From NCBI RefSeq assembly GCF_002797415.1, contig NZ_KZ454944.1:2374665-2438664 (forward strand): a stretch of 64,000 nucleotides of DNA. The letters run 5' to 3'. The position numbers were made by a program, and so were the translations under genes. The DNA comes from Bacillus alkalisoli (GTDB lineage: Bacteria; Bacillota; Bacilli; Bacillales; Bacillaceae_I). Under the pieces are notes generated by a model, which saw only the letters and a program-made list of their open reading frames with translations, was not told where the DNA came from and did no database searches. Positions 1 to 8,760 of the stretch are shown here, piece after piece; within the stretch, counting starts at the first letter, position 1; every line of letters begins with the position of its first letter.

Positions 1-766
1 TTCCACTTACAGTTTGTACTCTACTTCTTAATAATAATTGTTCCATTTTTTCTAGCAATTGAGATTTCGCTGTTTGTTCAGATACTGTATTTATCGTAAG
101 TTGTGCTATGACTTGTTTAGGTACATGTAGATGTTCTGCTTTGATACTTGTTGGAGCAAAGTGTTCATTATTTATCTTTTGAGTGTTTGAATCATTTAAG
201 CCAATGTTTTTTTGTATATCAAGATTTTTTTGTGCACTAGTAACCCAATCTAATTTCGATTCCACTATTTTTAATATTTTTTCGATTGTGTTTTCTTTTT
301 TAATTCCAAAGAATTCTTCTACACTTAACTTATCTTTAAGTAATGCCATAATTTTATTTAGTTGTTCTATTTCTTTCGATAAAAAGGTGGTTGGAGATTC
401 TGTTGTATTTTTAAATGTTTTAAATGTTGATAAATCTATATTTTTTTGTGAGGATTGACCAACTTTTTCTATTAAACCTAACAAGTAGTTTACTGCTTCA
501 TAGTATCGGTCGTCTTTTAATTCTTCAGGGATATCATTTAATATAGTAAGTTGTTCAAAAGCAACTTCAGTTATAGCTGATATCATTTCCTCCTGTGAGT
601 TACCCTCAAGTGCTGGCATTAGCATTTCATCATTAAAGTTTTCCACATTCATTAGTGGTTGGAGAAACTTATGAAAACTCTCACTGCCTTCTTTACTAAC
701 AGCTTTACTTGAAATTAAATTACTATCTAATTTCTTATTAGAAAACTCTATTTGTAAGAAGTTCAC
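1..766 (-). CDS. fliK: Flagellar hook-length control protein FliK, 3'-truncated by the window edge
   Basis: The reading frame is open from position 766 to the window edge, giving about 255 residues of the N-terminal part. The start is a GTG: the nearest upstream ATG (overlapping it) is followed immediately by a stop, and a GAGGAG ribosome binding site lies 8 nt before the GTG. The visible part is polar, rich in Ser, Thr, Lys, Glu and Gln, as FliK N-terminal regions usually are. The conserved C-terminal hook domain would lie beyond the edge, so the identification rests on position directly after ylxF in the fla/che operon and on composition. FliK is the secreted ruler that measures hook length and makes FlhB switch export specificity. 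Confidence 0.75.
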   Translation of the reverse strand, partial: MNFLQIEFSNKKLDSNLISSKAVSKEGSESFHKFLQPLMNVENFNDEMLMPALEGNSQEEMISAITEVAFEQLTILNDIPEELKDDRYYEAVNYLLGLIEKVGQSSQKNIDLSTFKTFKNTTESPTTFLSKEIEQLNKIMALLKDKLSVEEFFGIKKENTIEKILKIVESKLDWVTSAQKNLDIQKNIGLNDSNTQKINNEHFAPTSIKAEHLHVPKQVIAQLTINTVSEQTAKSQLLEKMEQLLLRSRVQTVSG

Positions 767-787
767 ATTTACATCTCCTCTCCACCA

Positions 788-1369
788 TTATTCATCTGCT
801 AATTTTTTCGTAAACTTAGCTGCAACAGCAGGTTCTAGTTGCGCTAAAACCGCCGAAACTTTATTGGCACTTAAATTAGCTAATATTTTCAATGCCAAAT
901 CTTCTTCTAACTCCACCATAATCTGTGCTGCTTTTCTAGTTGGCATACGCTCGTACATGTTAGATAATTCTTTAATAGACTTACTAATTTCTACTGACTC
1001 CATTTCTAACTCGTCAATCTTTAGCGTGGCATTTTTTAGTTGTTCTTGAAGTTTGAGTATTTCATTTTGTTTATCTTGTAGTTCTCTTTCAAGTTGAACT
1101 ATAGTTTGATTAGCATTGTTTTGATCAGTTTTTTTCTCATCATTTGAGCTGTCTAACTTTTCCTCCTCGTGAGAAGTAACTGTTTCTACTTTAGGCCGCA
1201 TTTCTTTGGCAAGTTCGAAAATATTTATTCCAAAATAAGTTAATATTCCTAACGCTATCGTAAAAATAACTAAAACCGGAATAATGAATAAATACGTAAG
1301 TTTTTCAAAAAACGTATATTCTTTCTCTTCAACTTCCATTTCGTTCTTATTTAACTTATTTTTTTTCAT
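788..1369 (-). CDS. ylxF: MotE/MgtE-N-like flagellar operon protein YlxF
   Basis: The protein is about 193 residues. A short basic N-terminus is followed by one membrane helix (about residues 25-50), then a Lys/Glu/Gln-rich coiled coil (about 85-140), then a C-terminal helical domain with the RMPTRKAAQIM and LANLSANKVSAVLAQLEP segments typical of the MotE / MgtE N-domain-like family. In the known family this protein is a chaperone-like partner of the motor or export machinery. I chose the ATG at 1369 because AGGTG lies 6 nt upstream; an in-frame GTG at 1378 would overlap that binding site. It sits between fliJ and fliK as in Bacillus subtilis. Confidence 0.8.
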   Translation of the reverse strand: MKKNKLNKNEMEVEEKEYTFFEKLTYLFIIPVLVIFTIALGILTYFGINIFELAKEMRPKVETVTSHEEEKLDSSNDEKKTDQNNANQTIVQLERELQDKQNEILKLQEQLKNATLKIDELEMESVEISKSIKELSNMYERMPTRKAAQIMVELEEDLALKILANLSANKVSAVLAQLEPAVAAKFTKKLADE

Positions 1370-1374
1370 AAGCT

Positions 1375-1821
1375 TCACCTATATGTTTGATGAGAATATT
1401 GCAGGATGGATAACTCATCAATAAACTTCGATTCTAGTTTGGTTTCTATTTGTTGAAATAGTTTCTGTTCTTTCTCGTCTAACCGTTCATATTTTTTACA
1501 TTCAATAGAATGTTCTTTCAATTTTTCCGCTTTAACATTCATAAAAGCTCTCGCATGACTAACCTTACGTTGCTGAACTAGTAAAGACTTTTCTAAATTA
1601 TTTACAAAATATTGTTGTTGTTTAATATAATCGACAGAAATACCATGTTGGAGAGACGAACGTAAGCTACCTTCTAAATGTTCTTTTTTCTTTAACAATT
1701 CGTAGAGCTCTTGTCCTTCTTGTTCAAATTCATTTAAAGCATGGTCATATTCATTTTTGGCAAAGTTTTTTTCTGCCTCTTTAACTACTAATATTTTTTT
1801 TAACCTTCCCCGAGTTTGCAT
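1375..1821 (-). CDS. fliJ: Flagellar export chaperone FliJ
   Basis: The product is 148 residues and almost entirely charged helix with heptad-like spacing of Leu, the expected antiparallel coiled coil of FliJ. FliJ is the central stalk-like subunit that links the FliH/FliI ATPase complex to the FlhA gate and escorts chaperones for late substrates. The family has few invariant residues, so identification depends on the coiled-coil character, length close to the usual 147 residues, and location directly after fliI. An AGGAG site precedes the ATG. Its stop codon nearly abuts the ylxF start, which suggests coupled translation. Confidence 0.85.
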   Translation of the reverse strand: MQTRGRLKKILVVKEAEKNFAKNEYDHALNEFEQEGQELYELLKKKEHLEGSLRSSLQHGISVDYIKQQQYFVNNLEKSLLVQQRKVSHARAFMNVKAEKLKEHSIECKKYERLDEKEQKLFQQIETKLESKFIDELSILQYSHQTYR

Positions 1822-1834
1822 TATTGGTTTACTC

Positions 1835-3148
1835 CTATCTCAAAAGGTTAAGTAATTCATCTAATGTTTGTTGGAATGTATACTTATTCGTTACATCTTG
1901 TTTTAAAAAGCGAATGATTTCAGGGTAAGCTTTTATCGCTTCATCTACTTCCCTTGAAGTACCTCGTTTATATGCGCCAATATTAATTAAGTCTTCTGTT
2001 TGATAGTATTTTGATAGTTTTTCTCTAATTGTATCTGCAGCTTGTCTATGTTCATCACTCACGATATTATTCATTATCCTACTTACACTTTTTAAGACAT
2101 TAATCGCAGGATATTGTCCTTTATTAGCTAGATCTCTATCTAAAACAAAATGTCCATCCAATATTCCACGTACTGTATCTGCGATAGGTTCATTCATATC
2201 ATCACCGTCAACCAATACAGTGTAAAATGCAGTAATACTACCAAATTCATTAGTTCCTGTTCTTTCTAACAACTTAGGTAATATCGAAAATACTGATGGA
2301 GTATAACCTTTCGTAGTTGGTGGTTCACCAATAGCTAATCCTATTTCACGCTGAGCCATTGCCACTCGTGTTACCGAATCCATCATTAACATTACATTAT
2401 TTCCTTTGTCTCTAAAGTACTCTGCTATAGCTGTTGCAGTGTAAGCACCTTTTATCCTCATTAGTGCAGGAGAATCAGATGTAGCTACTACGACAATGGA
2501 CTTTTTTAAACCAACTGGTCCTAAATCTCTCTCGATAAACTCTCGAACTTCGCGTCCACGTTCCCCAATAAGTGCTATTACATTTATATCTGCGAATGTA
2601 TTTCTTGCAATCATTCCTAGTAACGTACTTTTACCAACACCGCTTCCTGCGAAAATCCCAATCCTTTGGCCTTTACCTACTGTTAACAATCCATCAATTA
2701 CCTTTACACCTACTTCAAGTGTTTCGCTAACGGGAGGTCTAGTCATCGGGTTTGGTGGTGATTGTTCTGTAGGGTATTTCGCTAATCCAATTGGAAGTTT
2801 TTCATTAGGACTTAAAGGTTTTCCTAAAGAGTCGAGTACCATTCCTTTAAGTTCTTCACCGATAAATACTTGTAGTGGATTGTTGGTCGATTCAACAATG
2901 GCACCTGGTCCAATATGTTGTATATCAGAAAAAGGCATTAAGATTACATAACCATCCCTGAAACCAACTACCTCTGCTTGTACAACTATACTGCGAGGTT
3001 TTTCAATAATAATATTGCACAAATCACCTATCGAAGATTCAGGACCTTTAGATTCAATCATTAGACCGATAACCCTGTTCACTTTTCCATAAAGCTTATA
3101 AGAATGAATACTTTCAATCTCTTTTTTTATATCTTCGATTGTAAACAT
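1835..3148 (-). CDS. fliI: Flagellum-specific ATPase FliI
   Basis: The 437-residue protein is the hexameric ATPase that energises flagellar type III export. It shows the F1-beta-like fold signatures: a Walker A segment GSGVGKS at about residues 168-174, a Walker B/Asp region around MMDSVTR (about 254-260), and the family block GYTPSVFSILPKLLERTG. The N-terminal stretch GKVNRVIGLMIESKGP is characteristic of Bacillus FliI. It lies 7 nt after fliH and 13 nt before fliJ, so ATPase, stator and stalk are made together. Length equals the B. subtilis protein to within a residue or so. Nothing is missing from the catalytic core. Confidence 0.97.
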   Translation of the reverse strand: MFTIEDIKKEIESIHSYKLYGKVNRVIGLMIESKGPESSIGDLCNIIIEKPRSIVVQAEVVGFRDGYVILMPFSDIQHIGPGAIVESTNNPLQVFIGEELKGMVLDSLGKPLSPNEKLPIGLAKYPTEQSPPNPMTRPPVSETLEVGVKVIDGLLTVGKGQRIGIFAGSGVGKSTLLGMIARNTFADINVIALIGERGREVREFIERDLGPVGLKKSIVVVATSDSPALMRIKGAYTATAIAEYFRDKGNNVMLMMDSVTRVAMAQREIGLAIGEPPTTKGYTPSVFSILPKLLERTGTNEFGSITAFYTVLVDGDDMNEPIADTVRGILDGHFVLDRDLANKGQYPAINVLKSVSRIMNNIVSDEHRQAADTIREKLSKYYQTEDLINIGAYKRGTSREVDEAIKAYPEIIRFLKQDVTNKYTFQQTLDELLNLLR

Positions 3149-3155
3149 AGTAGAA

Positions 3156-3920
3156 TTACCTCTCTATAGACAATTGTAAAAGCTTTTCTTTTATTTCCGT
3201 AAGTTGTGTTTCAATGGAGGCATCTAAACGACCTGCACTAGAATCAATCCAACAAGCCTCTTCCGATAAATCACTATCCATAAAAATAAGTAAATCTTGG
3301 TTATTGTTTGTAAGAGTTTGCAACAGATGTTTATTCTCTATTAATAATGGGTAGTTAGTAGGGTGAACAAATATTTTAATTTCTGTTTTTTCTTTTACTT
3401 CTTTAATAGCATTTTTAACTAAGTCAATAAAAGTTGTTGGATCATTCTCTAATTTCAGGCCAATAATTTTTTCTGCTACGAATATGCTTAACTCAAGAAC
3501 TGTTGTTTCAGTTGATTGTAATTTTTCGTTGTATTCTTTTTTTGCAAGCAATATAGTTTTATTTACCTCTTCTATTAATTGTTGATATGTTTCTCTACCT
3601 TCTGCTTTACCTAGTTCGTAGCCTTCTTTTCTACCTTCTATAAATGCTTGTTTCCTCAGTTCTTCTTTTTCTACAACCCAATTCTCTTTTTCTATTTCTA
3701 TTTGTTCTAGTGCTCTTTCTTTTTCTACTTGTGCATCTTGTACTATTTTTTTAGCATGTTGTTCTGCTTCTATTACCTTTTTATTAATTTCATCAATGGT
3801 AAAAGACGCATAATCTTTATAGTCTATTCCTTCATTTTGCTTAAAAACTGGAGCTACTTTAATGGAAACAGAAGTTGACGGATTGCCACTCAATTGTGTT
3901 GACTTAATTAATTTAGACAA
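3156..3920 (-). CDS. fliH: Flagellar export stator protein FliH, TTG start overlapping fliG
   Basis: FliH binds and restrains FliI and anchors it at the C-ring. The protein (254 residues with this start) has a long Lys/Glu/Gln-rich helix (about 45-120) containing the family's Gly/Ala-spaced segment EGRKEGYELGKAEGRE, and a C-terminal V-ATPase subunit E-like domain. The start I favour is TTG at 3920: GGAGGAG lies 9 nt upstream and the frame then overlaps the fliG stop by 8 nt. A longer frame exists upstream to 3953, but it would overlap fliG by 41 nt and has no ribosome binding site. The TTG start and the overlap suggest deliberate low, coupled translation. Confidence 0.88.
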   Translation of the reverse strand: MSKLIKSTQLSGNPSTSVSIKVAPVFKQNEGIDYKDYASFTIDEINKKVIEAEQHAKKIVQDAQVEKERALEQIEIEKENWVVEKEELRKQAFIEGRKEGYELGKAEGRETYQQLIEEVNKTILLAKKEYNEKLQSTETTVLELSIFVAEKIIGLKLENDPTTFIDLVKNAIKEVKEKTEIKIFVHPTNYPLLIENKHLLQTLTNNNQDLLIFMDSDLSEEACWIDSSAGRLDASIETQLTEIKEKLLQLSIER

Positions 3921-4929
3921 TAATATCGTCTCCTCCACCACGAGCAATGACAATTTCTCCAGCTTCTTCTAGCTTTCGAATCGTCCCAACAATTCTTGAC
4001 TGGGCATCTTCCACATCTTTTAAACGTACTGGTCCCATGTATTCCATATCATCTTTCATTGTTTCCATCATTCTCTTAGACATATTTTTGAATACAATAT
4101 CTTTTACTTCCTCACTAGCTACTTTTAATGCTAACAGTAAATCTTCGTTCTCAGCATCTCGAATAACTCGTTGAATCGCCATATTATCAAGCGTAACAAT
4201 ATCTTCAAATACAAACATTCTTTTCTTAATTTCTTCTGCCAATTCCGGATCTTGTATTTCTAAAGCATCTAAGATCGTTCTTTCTGTACTTCTATCTACT
4301 TGATTTAGTACTTGAACAACTGCATCGACACCACCTGTGTTGGTGTAATCTCTTGTGACAGTTGCGGATAATTTTCTTTCTAATATCTGTTCTACCTCAC
4401 TAATAATTTCAGGAGAGGTACTGTCCATAATAGCGATTCTTTTCGCAATATCCGCTTGAAGTTCTTGTGGGAGCTCAGATAATATTTGACCTGATTTAGT
4501 TGCGTCTAAGTACGATAAAATTAAAGCTATTGTTTGCGGATGTTCATTCTGAATAAAATTTAATATTTGTGAAGCATCCGCTTTTCTAGCGAAGTCAAAC
4601 GGTTTTACTTGTAATGACGATGTTAATCTATTAATAATTGCTGCTGCTTGGTCCGCTCCTAATGCTTTTTCCAGAACTGTTTTTGCGTATGCAATACCAC
4701 CTTGAGAGATATAATCTTGAGCTTGAGCTATTTGATGGAATTCTTCTAACACATTCTCTTTCACATGTGAATCAACCGTACGTACACTTGAGATCTCTAA
4801 GGTTAATTTTTCTATTTCTTCTTCAGATAAATGTTTATATACGGAAGCTGATACATCAGGGCCGAGTGAGATTAATAGAATGGCTGCCTTTTGTTTTCCT
4901 GTAAACGATTTACTATTTGTACTTGCCAT
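3913..4929 (-). CDS. fliG: Flagellar motor switch protein FliG
   Basis: This 338-residue protein forms the upper C-ring and carries the torque-generating face that meets MotA. Three expected domains are visible: an N-terminal FliF-binding domain with TGKQKAAILLISLG, a middle domain containing the EHPQTIALILSYL motif that binds FliM, and a C-terminal domain with the charged helix NMAIQRVIRDAENEDLLLALK. Length is the usual one for Firmicutes. The C-terminus ends in a Gly/Asp-rich tail. It starts 11 nt after fliF and overlaps the fliH start. Confidence 0.97.
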   Translation of the reverse strand: MASTNSKSFTGKQKAAILLISLGPDVSASVYKHLSEEEIEKLTLEISSVRTVDSHVKENVLEEFHQIAQAQDYISQGGIAYAKTVLEKALGADQAAAIINRLTSSLQVKPFDFARKADASQILNFIQNEHPQTIALILSYLDATKSGQILSELPQELQADIAKRIAIMDSTSPEIISEVEQILERKLSATVTRDYTNTGGVDAVVQVLNQVDRSTERTILDALEIQDPELAEEIKKRMFVFEDIVTLDNMAIQRVIRDAENEDLLLALKVASEEVKDIVFKNMSKRMMETMKDDMEYMGPVRLKDVEDAQSRIVGTIRKLEEAGEIVIARGGGDDIIV

Positions 4930-4940
4930 TTACACTCCTC

Positions 4941-6518
4941 CTACTCTGATAACCATGATCTTAACAGTTTCGCAAATTCGTCTGGTTTTTCTTTTGCCAT
5001 TCTTTCTAATTGTTTTCTTTTTGCAGTTCCTTCTGATTCTTTTTCGATATTGATGTCTGGAATGTTAATGGAAGCCTCTTCTATTTCTTCCACTTCTTCT
5101 TCCTCTTCTACTTTACGTTTTCTAAATAATAAGAAGATTAATAGTAAAATAGTAGCGACTAGTACTCCAGCAACAGCATAAATCCAAGTTGGAATTGTCG
5201 AGGTTGTGTCTGCATTAAAGTCCATTACTCCATTAAATTCTTGAACGGAGACAACTATTCTACTTTCAATTTCTTCTTCCGTTGGATTTGCGCCGATGGA
5301 AGTTTTATCAATAGATGTTCTTACAATTGTGGAAAGGATTTGTTTTATATCATTTACAGTGTTTTCTTGTAATAATGGATCTTGGTTTGCAGGCGGCTCC
5401 ACCATGACTTGAATCCCTAAGTCTCTAATTTTGTAAGGACTTTCTACAATTTCTTTACGAATTCTATTTACTTCATTATTTATTCTTTCTTCTATGCGTT
5501 CGTAATCACCACTACCAGTTGCCCCACCAGCTACGTATCCTGGAATGTCCTCTGGTCCTACAGGAACTCCTCCAGCACCATCATCATTACCTGAATAAGT
5601 TTCTGTTATTCTCTCCACGCTAATGGCTATTCCTTCTGTATTATCAGGGTCAACAGGTGTTACGATATTTTCTTCTCGATTTTCTTGAGTAAAGTCAATG
5701 TCTGTCGTTACAGAAACGACAACTTTCTCTGGTCCCATTAACACGCCAAGCATTTGTTGTACTTGTCGCTGTATATCCCGCTCGATTTCTCGTTTTAATT
5801 GCAATTGAGAAGCAATATTAAAACCATTATTAACATTTTGAGTATTATTTACATCAAAGTACTCAAAAAACTGATTCATGATGACAATATTATCAGTAGG
5901 TAAATTAGGTACACTTTTAGATACAAGATGATACAACGTATTAATTTGATGTTGTTCAAATTGATAACCCGGCTTCGTATGCAACACAATAGATGCCGAC
6001 GCTTCTTGAACAGAATCCCGAACAAAAATTCCTGCCTGTGGCATAGAAATCATCACTTTTGCATCATTTATTCCATCTATACTTTTAATTAAATTGGATA
6101 ACTCCGTTTGAGTTGCATCAAGCTTTAATATTTGAAACTCATTATCAGTCATTCCGAATCCAGATCGTTCTCCAAAAAAAGAATAATCAATACTACCGCT
6201 TTTCGGAATACCTTCTGCAGCTAAATCCACTTTTATCGAATCAACTAAATTATCCGGTACAAGAATCGCTGTTCCATTTTGGGTGATTTCTGAGGTAATC
6301 CCCCTTGTGTCAAGAACTTCTTTAATCTGTCCCGTTTCTTGAGGACTTAAATTGGAATACAATGGAGCCATGTTCGTTTTTGTGGAAAAATAAAAAATTG
6401 CAACTAGTGCAATAATTCCAACTACAATTGAACTAGTAATAGCTGTTTTTTCTACAGAAGACCTTTTGCCCCACCAGTCTGTAAATTTCCCTTTTATTAA
6501 TAAAAATTTCTCTTTCAT
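4941..6518 (-). CDS. fliF: Flagellar MS-ring protein FliF
   Basis: The 525-residue membrane protein builds the MS-ring. It has a first membrane helix at about residues 27-45, a periplasmic ring-building (YscJ/FliF) region including PGYQFEQHQINTLYHLVSKSVPNL, a Gly/Pro-rich collar loop around residues 300-345, a second membrane helix at about 440-462, and a cytoplasmic tail rich in Glu and Lys ending in LLRSWLSE, the FliG-binding segment. Domain order and length match Bacillus FliF. It follows fliE by about 60 nt, the widest gap within this part of the operon. Confidence 0.97.
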   Translation of the reverse strand: MKEKFLLIKGKFTDWWGKRSSVEKTAITSSIVVGIIALVAIFYFSTKTNMAPLYSNLSPQETGQIKEVLDTRGITSEITQNGTAILVPDNLVDSIKVDLAAEGIPKSGSIDYSFFGERSGFGMTDNEFQILKLDATQTELSNLIKSIDGINDAKVMISMPQAGIFVRDSVQEASASIVLHTKPGYQFEQHQINTLYHLVSKSVPNLPTDNIVIMNQFFEYFDVNNTQNVNNGFNIASQLQLKREIERDIQRQVQQMLGVLMGPEKVVVSVTTDIDFTQENREENIVTPVDPDNTEGIAISVERITETYSGNDDGAGGVPVGPEDIPGYVAGGATGSGDYERIEERINNEVNRIRKEIVESPYKIRDLGIQVMVEPPANQDPLLQENTVNDIKQILSTIVRTSIDKTSIGANPTEEEIESRIVVSVQEFNGVMDFNADTTSTIPTWIYAVAGVLVATILLLIFLLFRKRKVEEEEEVEEIEEASINIPDINIEKESEGTAKRKQLERMAKEKPDEFAKLLRSWLSE

Positions 6519-6580
6519 CTTGTCATTTCCCCCGGTTATTATCTAGCAGGCTATTAATGCAGTTAATAACCATACCTAAC

Positions 6581-6877
6581 TTATACTTGCATTCTCATTA
6601 CTTCTTGGTATGCTTCAATCGCTTTGTTACGCACTTCCAAAGTTGTTTGTAGCATTACACTTGCTTTTTGTTGTGTTATCAAAACTTCATGAAGTTCTAT
6701 TCCATCATTGTTTACTAGTCTTATAGTAGCCTCATTTGATTGATGTTGAGCTTTATTCACTTCACTTAAAGCGTTATTTAAGTATGAAGAGAATTGTGCA
6801 TGAGCTTCTTTCGGGGTCGGACTATTTTTATTAATATTCGGCAGCCAAACTTGGGCATTATTTGTTATTTTATTCAT
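6581..6877 (-). CDS. fliE: Flagellar hook-basal body junction protein FliE
   Basis: FliE connects the MS-ring to the proximal rod. The 98-residue product ends with the family signature: a helix with LHEVLITQQKASVMLQTTLEVRNKAIEAYQEVM spread over about residues 62-96. It has no cleavable signal, as expected for a type III export substrate. Spacing and order (flgC, fliE, fliF) are those of the fla/che operon. A TGAGGT binding site precedes the ATG. Confidence 0.95.
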   Translation of the reverse strand: MNKITNNAQVWLPNINKNSPTPKEAHAQFSSYLNNALSEVNKAQHQSNEATIRLVNNDGIELHEVLITQQKASVMLQTTLEVRNKAIEAYQEVMRMQV

Positions 6878-6892
6878 TTGTGGTTACCTCAC

Positions 6893-7351
6893 TTATTTTC
6901 CTAGTTCTAATGTTTTCATCATGATTCCTTTAGAGGCATTAAACACCGTTACATTGGATTCATATGATCTAGTTGCACTCATTAAATCTACCATTTCTTT
7001 TAAAGGATCAACATTTGGTAACTGGACAAATCCTTCGTCACTTGCATCAGGATGATCAGGGTTATAAACTAGTCGAAAAGGAGAATTATCTTCTATAATT
7101 CTAGAAACTTTTACCCCTTGTTGATTAGATAGTCCATTTCCGTTAGTAGCTTTGTTTAAAAAAGATTTAAAAGAGTTATTGTTATTTGGCTCTAAATAAA
7201 CCATTTTCCTTTTGTAAGGCTCCCACTGTCCATCAACATACCTTCCTCTTGTAGAGTCAACGTTCGCCATATTAGATGATATTACATCCATTCGTAATCT
7301 TTGAGCAGTTAATGCTGAAGCAGAAATATTCATACTATTAAACATGGACAT
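6893..7351 (-). CDS. flgC: Flagellar proximal rod protein FlgC
   Basis: The 152-residue protein is a proximal rod subunit. The N-terminus MFNSMNISASALTAQRLRM with SSNMANVDST is the classic rod/hook N-domain, and the C-terminal YESNVTVFNASKGIMMKTLELGK is the matching coiled-coil domain. The central segment holds the family block with PNVDPLKEMVDLM. Its ATG overlaps the flgB stop by one base (TAATG), so the two rod genes are translationally coupled. It is 13-15 residues longer than some homologues because of an Asn/Ser-rich insert near residues 52-75. Confidence 0.95.
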   Translation of the reverse strand: MSMFNSMNISASALTAQRLRMDVISSNMANVDSTRGRYVDGQWEPYKRKMVYLEPNNNNSFKSFLNKATNGNGLSNQQGVKVSRIIEDNSPFRLVYNPDHPDASDEGFVQLPNVDPLKEMVDLMSATRSYESNVTVFNASKGIMMKTLELGK

Positions 7352-7743
7352 TATCCTCTACCTCCTTTAACTACATTTTGTATCGATTGGAATTTTCCAC
7401 TTAATTGATCAATTAGAGTGTAATAATAAATTTGGTTTTGAGCGAGTTCAGACATTTCCTTATCAATATCTACACTATTTCCATTGTGAGAATAAGAATT
7501 ATTACTAGATTCTAATTTATAAGGCATGTTAGGTTGTTTTTTAGTAAATTCCACATGTCTCGCATCTGTTTTATTCGCTAGTAGCTGTTGCTGATATATT
7601 TGTTGAAATGTCGGCTTTACATCCTGTCTTTTAAAATTAGGCGTATCCACATTCGAAATATTGTTTGAAATTGCTTTATGTTTAGCTGTAGAAAAATGTA
7701 AGCCTTTTTCTAAAGAGTGAATAGATGTCGAAAAAAGTTTCAT
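7351..7743 (-). CDS. flgB: Flagellar proximal rod protein FlgB, first gene of the fla/che operon
   Basis: FlgB is the innermost rod subunit. The product is 130 residues from the ATG at 7743, which has an AGGGGGT binding site; an upstream in-frame start at 7809 would add 22 residues unlike any FlgB. The N-domain reads LEKGLHFSTAKHKAISNNISNVDTP over about residues 10-35, and the NSVDIDKEMSELAQNQIYYYTL block is the C-terminal rod motif. It is the first gene after the codY terminator and so should carry the operon promoter in the 170 bp upstream. Confidence 0.95.
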   Translation of the reverse strand: MKLFSTSIHSLEKGLHFSTAKHKAISNNISNVDTPNFKRQDVKPTFQQIYQQQLLANKTDARHVEFTKKQPNMPYKLESSNNSYSHNGNSVDIDKEMSELAQNQIYYYTLIDQLSGKFQSIQNVVKGGRG

Positions 7744-7916
7744 CTTTACCCCCTGAAAATATTTTTTTAAACGAATTATATAAGTATATGTCGAAATTTG
7801 TTTATACACTTATTGTAAAGTAGAAGAAACGTAATGTCTATGTAATATATGTTAAATTTCCTCGTCATAAATACTTATTTTATTTATAGGTAAATTCGAC
7901 TATTTTGTGTAAAATA
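7744..7916 (-). promoter_or_regulatory. Upstream region of the fla/che operon, promoter not resolved
   Basis: This AT-rich gap should hold the fla/che promoter. A TATAAT hexamer is present on the minus strand at 7775-7780, about 30 nt before the flgB binding site, but no good -35 box stands 16-18 nt upstream. A weak sigma-D-like arrangement, TAAG then 15 nt then CGACATAT, overlaps the same region; only the last four bases of the second box match the consensus. I can support a regulatory region but not a specific promoter. Confidence 0.3.
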
Positions 7917-7940
7917 AAAAGCCCACATTTGTGGGCTTTT
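7917..7940 (-). terminator. Intrinsic terminator after codY
   Basis: A perfect stem AAAAGCCCAC with a four-base loop and GTGGGCTTTT, followed on the minus strand by TTATTTTA, stands 14 nt beyond the codY stop. It separates the topA-to-codY genes from the flagellar operon. Confidence 0.85.
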
Positions 7941-7953
7941 AGGGTCATTCAAC

Positions 7954-8733
7954 TTAATTTGATTTTAATTTCTCTAGTTCATTCAGGAACTTGTCGTTTA
8001 ATACTTTAATATACGTACCTTTCATTCCTAATGATCTTGATTCAATTACACCAGCACTTTCTAATTTACGCAGTGCATTTACGATAACAGAACGTGTGAT
8101 TCCTACACGATCAGCAATTTTACTTGCAACTAATAGTCCTTCTTTACCATCTAACTCTTCAAAAATATGTTCAATAGCTTCCAGTTCACTGTAAGATAAG
8201 GAGCTAATAGCCATTTGAACAACAGCTTTACTTCTAGCTTCATCTTCAATTTCTTCTGCTTTCTCACGTAATATTTCCATGCCTACTACAGTAGCACCAT
8301 ACTCAGCTAAAATTAAATCATCATCTAAAAATTGTTCCTGTAGGCGAGATAAGATTAAAGTCCCTAATCTTTCTCCCCCACCAATAATTGGTACAATAGT
8401 CGTTAACCCACTTTGGAAGAAATCTCTGTTTTCAACAGGGAATGCAGTATATTCACTGTTAATATCTAAATTAGAAGACGTTTCCATAATATTAAATAAG
8501 CTTTTTGTGTAGCCTTCTGGGAATTGGCGGTCTTCTAACATTTTCTTCATACGCTCATTTTCAATTTGTTGGTTAATTGCAAAACCTAATAATTTCCCAC
8601 GACGACTAACGATAAATACGTTACATTCAATCACGTCACGAAGTGTTTCAGACATCTCTTTAAAGTTTACGGGCTTTCCTGCAAATTTTTGTAGCATTGC
8701 GTTAATTGTTCTGGTTTTTTGTAATAATGGCAT
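7954..8733 (-). CDS. codY: GTP- and branched-chain amino acid-sensing global repressor CodY
   Basis: The 259-residue protein begins [15 protein letters not shown], close to B. subtilis CodY. Residues about 1-155 form the GAF-like effector domain that binds isoleucine, leucine and valine ([33 protein letters not shown]). The C-terminal winged helix-turn-helix reads [21 protein letters not shown] with [14 protein letters not shown]. CodY represses nutrient-limitation genes, motility among them in B. subtilis. It follows hslU by 27 nt, and the codY-xerC-hslVU neighbourhood is the classical cod locus. Confidence 0.98.
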   Translation of the reverse strand: MPLLQKTRTINAMLQKFAGKPVNFKEMSETLRDVIECNVFIVSRRGKLLGFAINQQIENERMKKMLEDRQFPEGYTKSLFNIMETSSNLDINSEYTAFPVENRDFFQSGLTTIVPIIGGGERLGTLILSRLQEQFLDDDLILAEYGATVVGMEILREKAEEIEDEARSKAVVQMAISSLSYSELEAIEHIFEELDGKEGLLVASKIADRVGITRSVIVNALRKLESAGVIESRSLGMKGTYIKVLNDKFLNELEKLKSN

Positions 8734-8760
8734 TAATATTTCCTCCTACATTGCTTCGTT

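Noticed and set aside
183-458. A 91-codon plus-strand frame opposite fliK
   Set aside because: It is antisense to the operon's reading frame, Phe/Ile-rich, and has no ribosome binding site.
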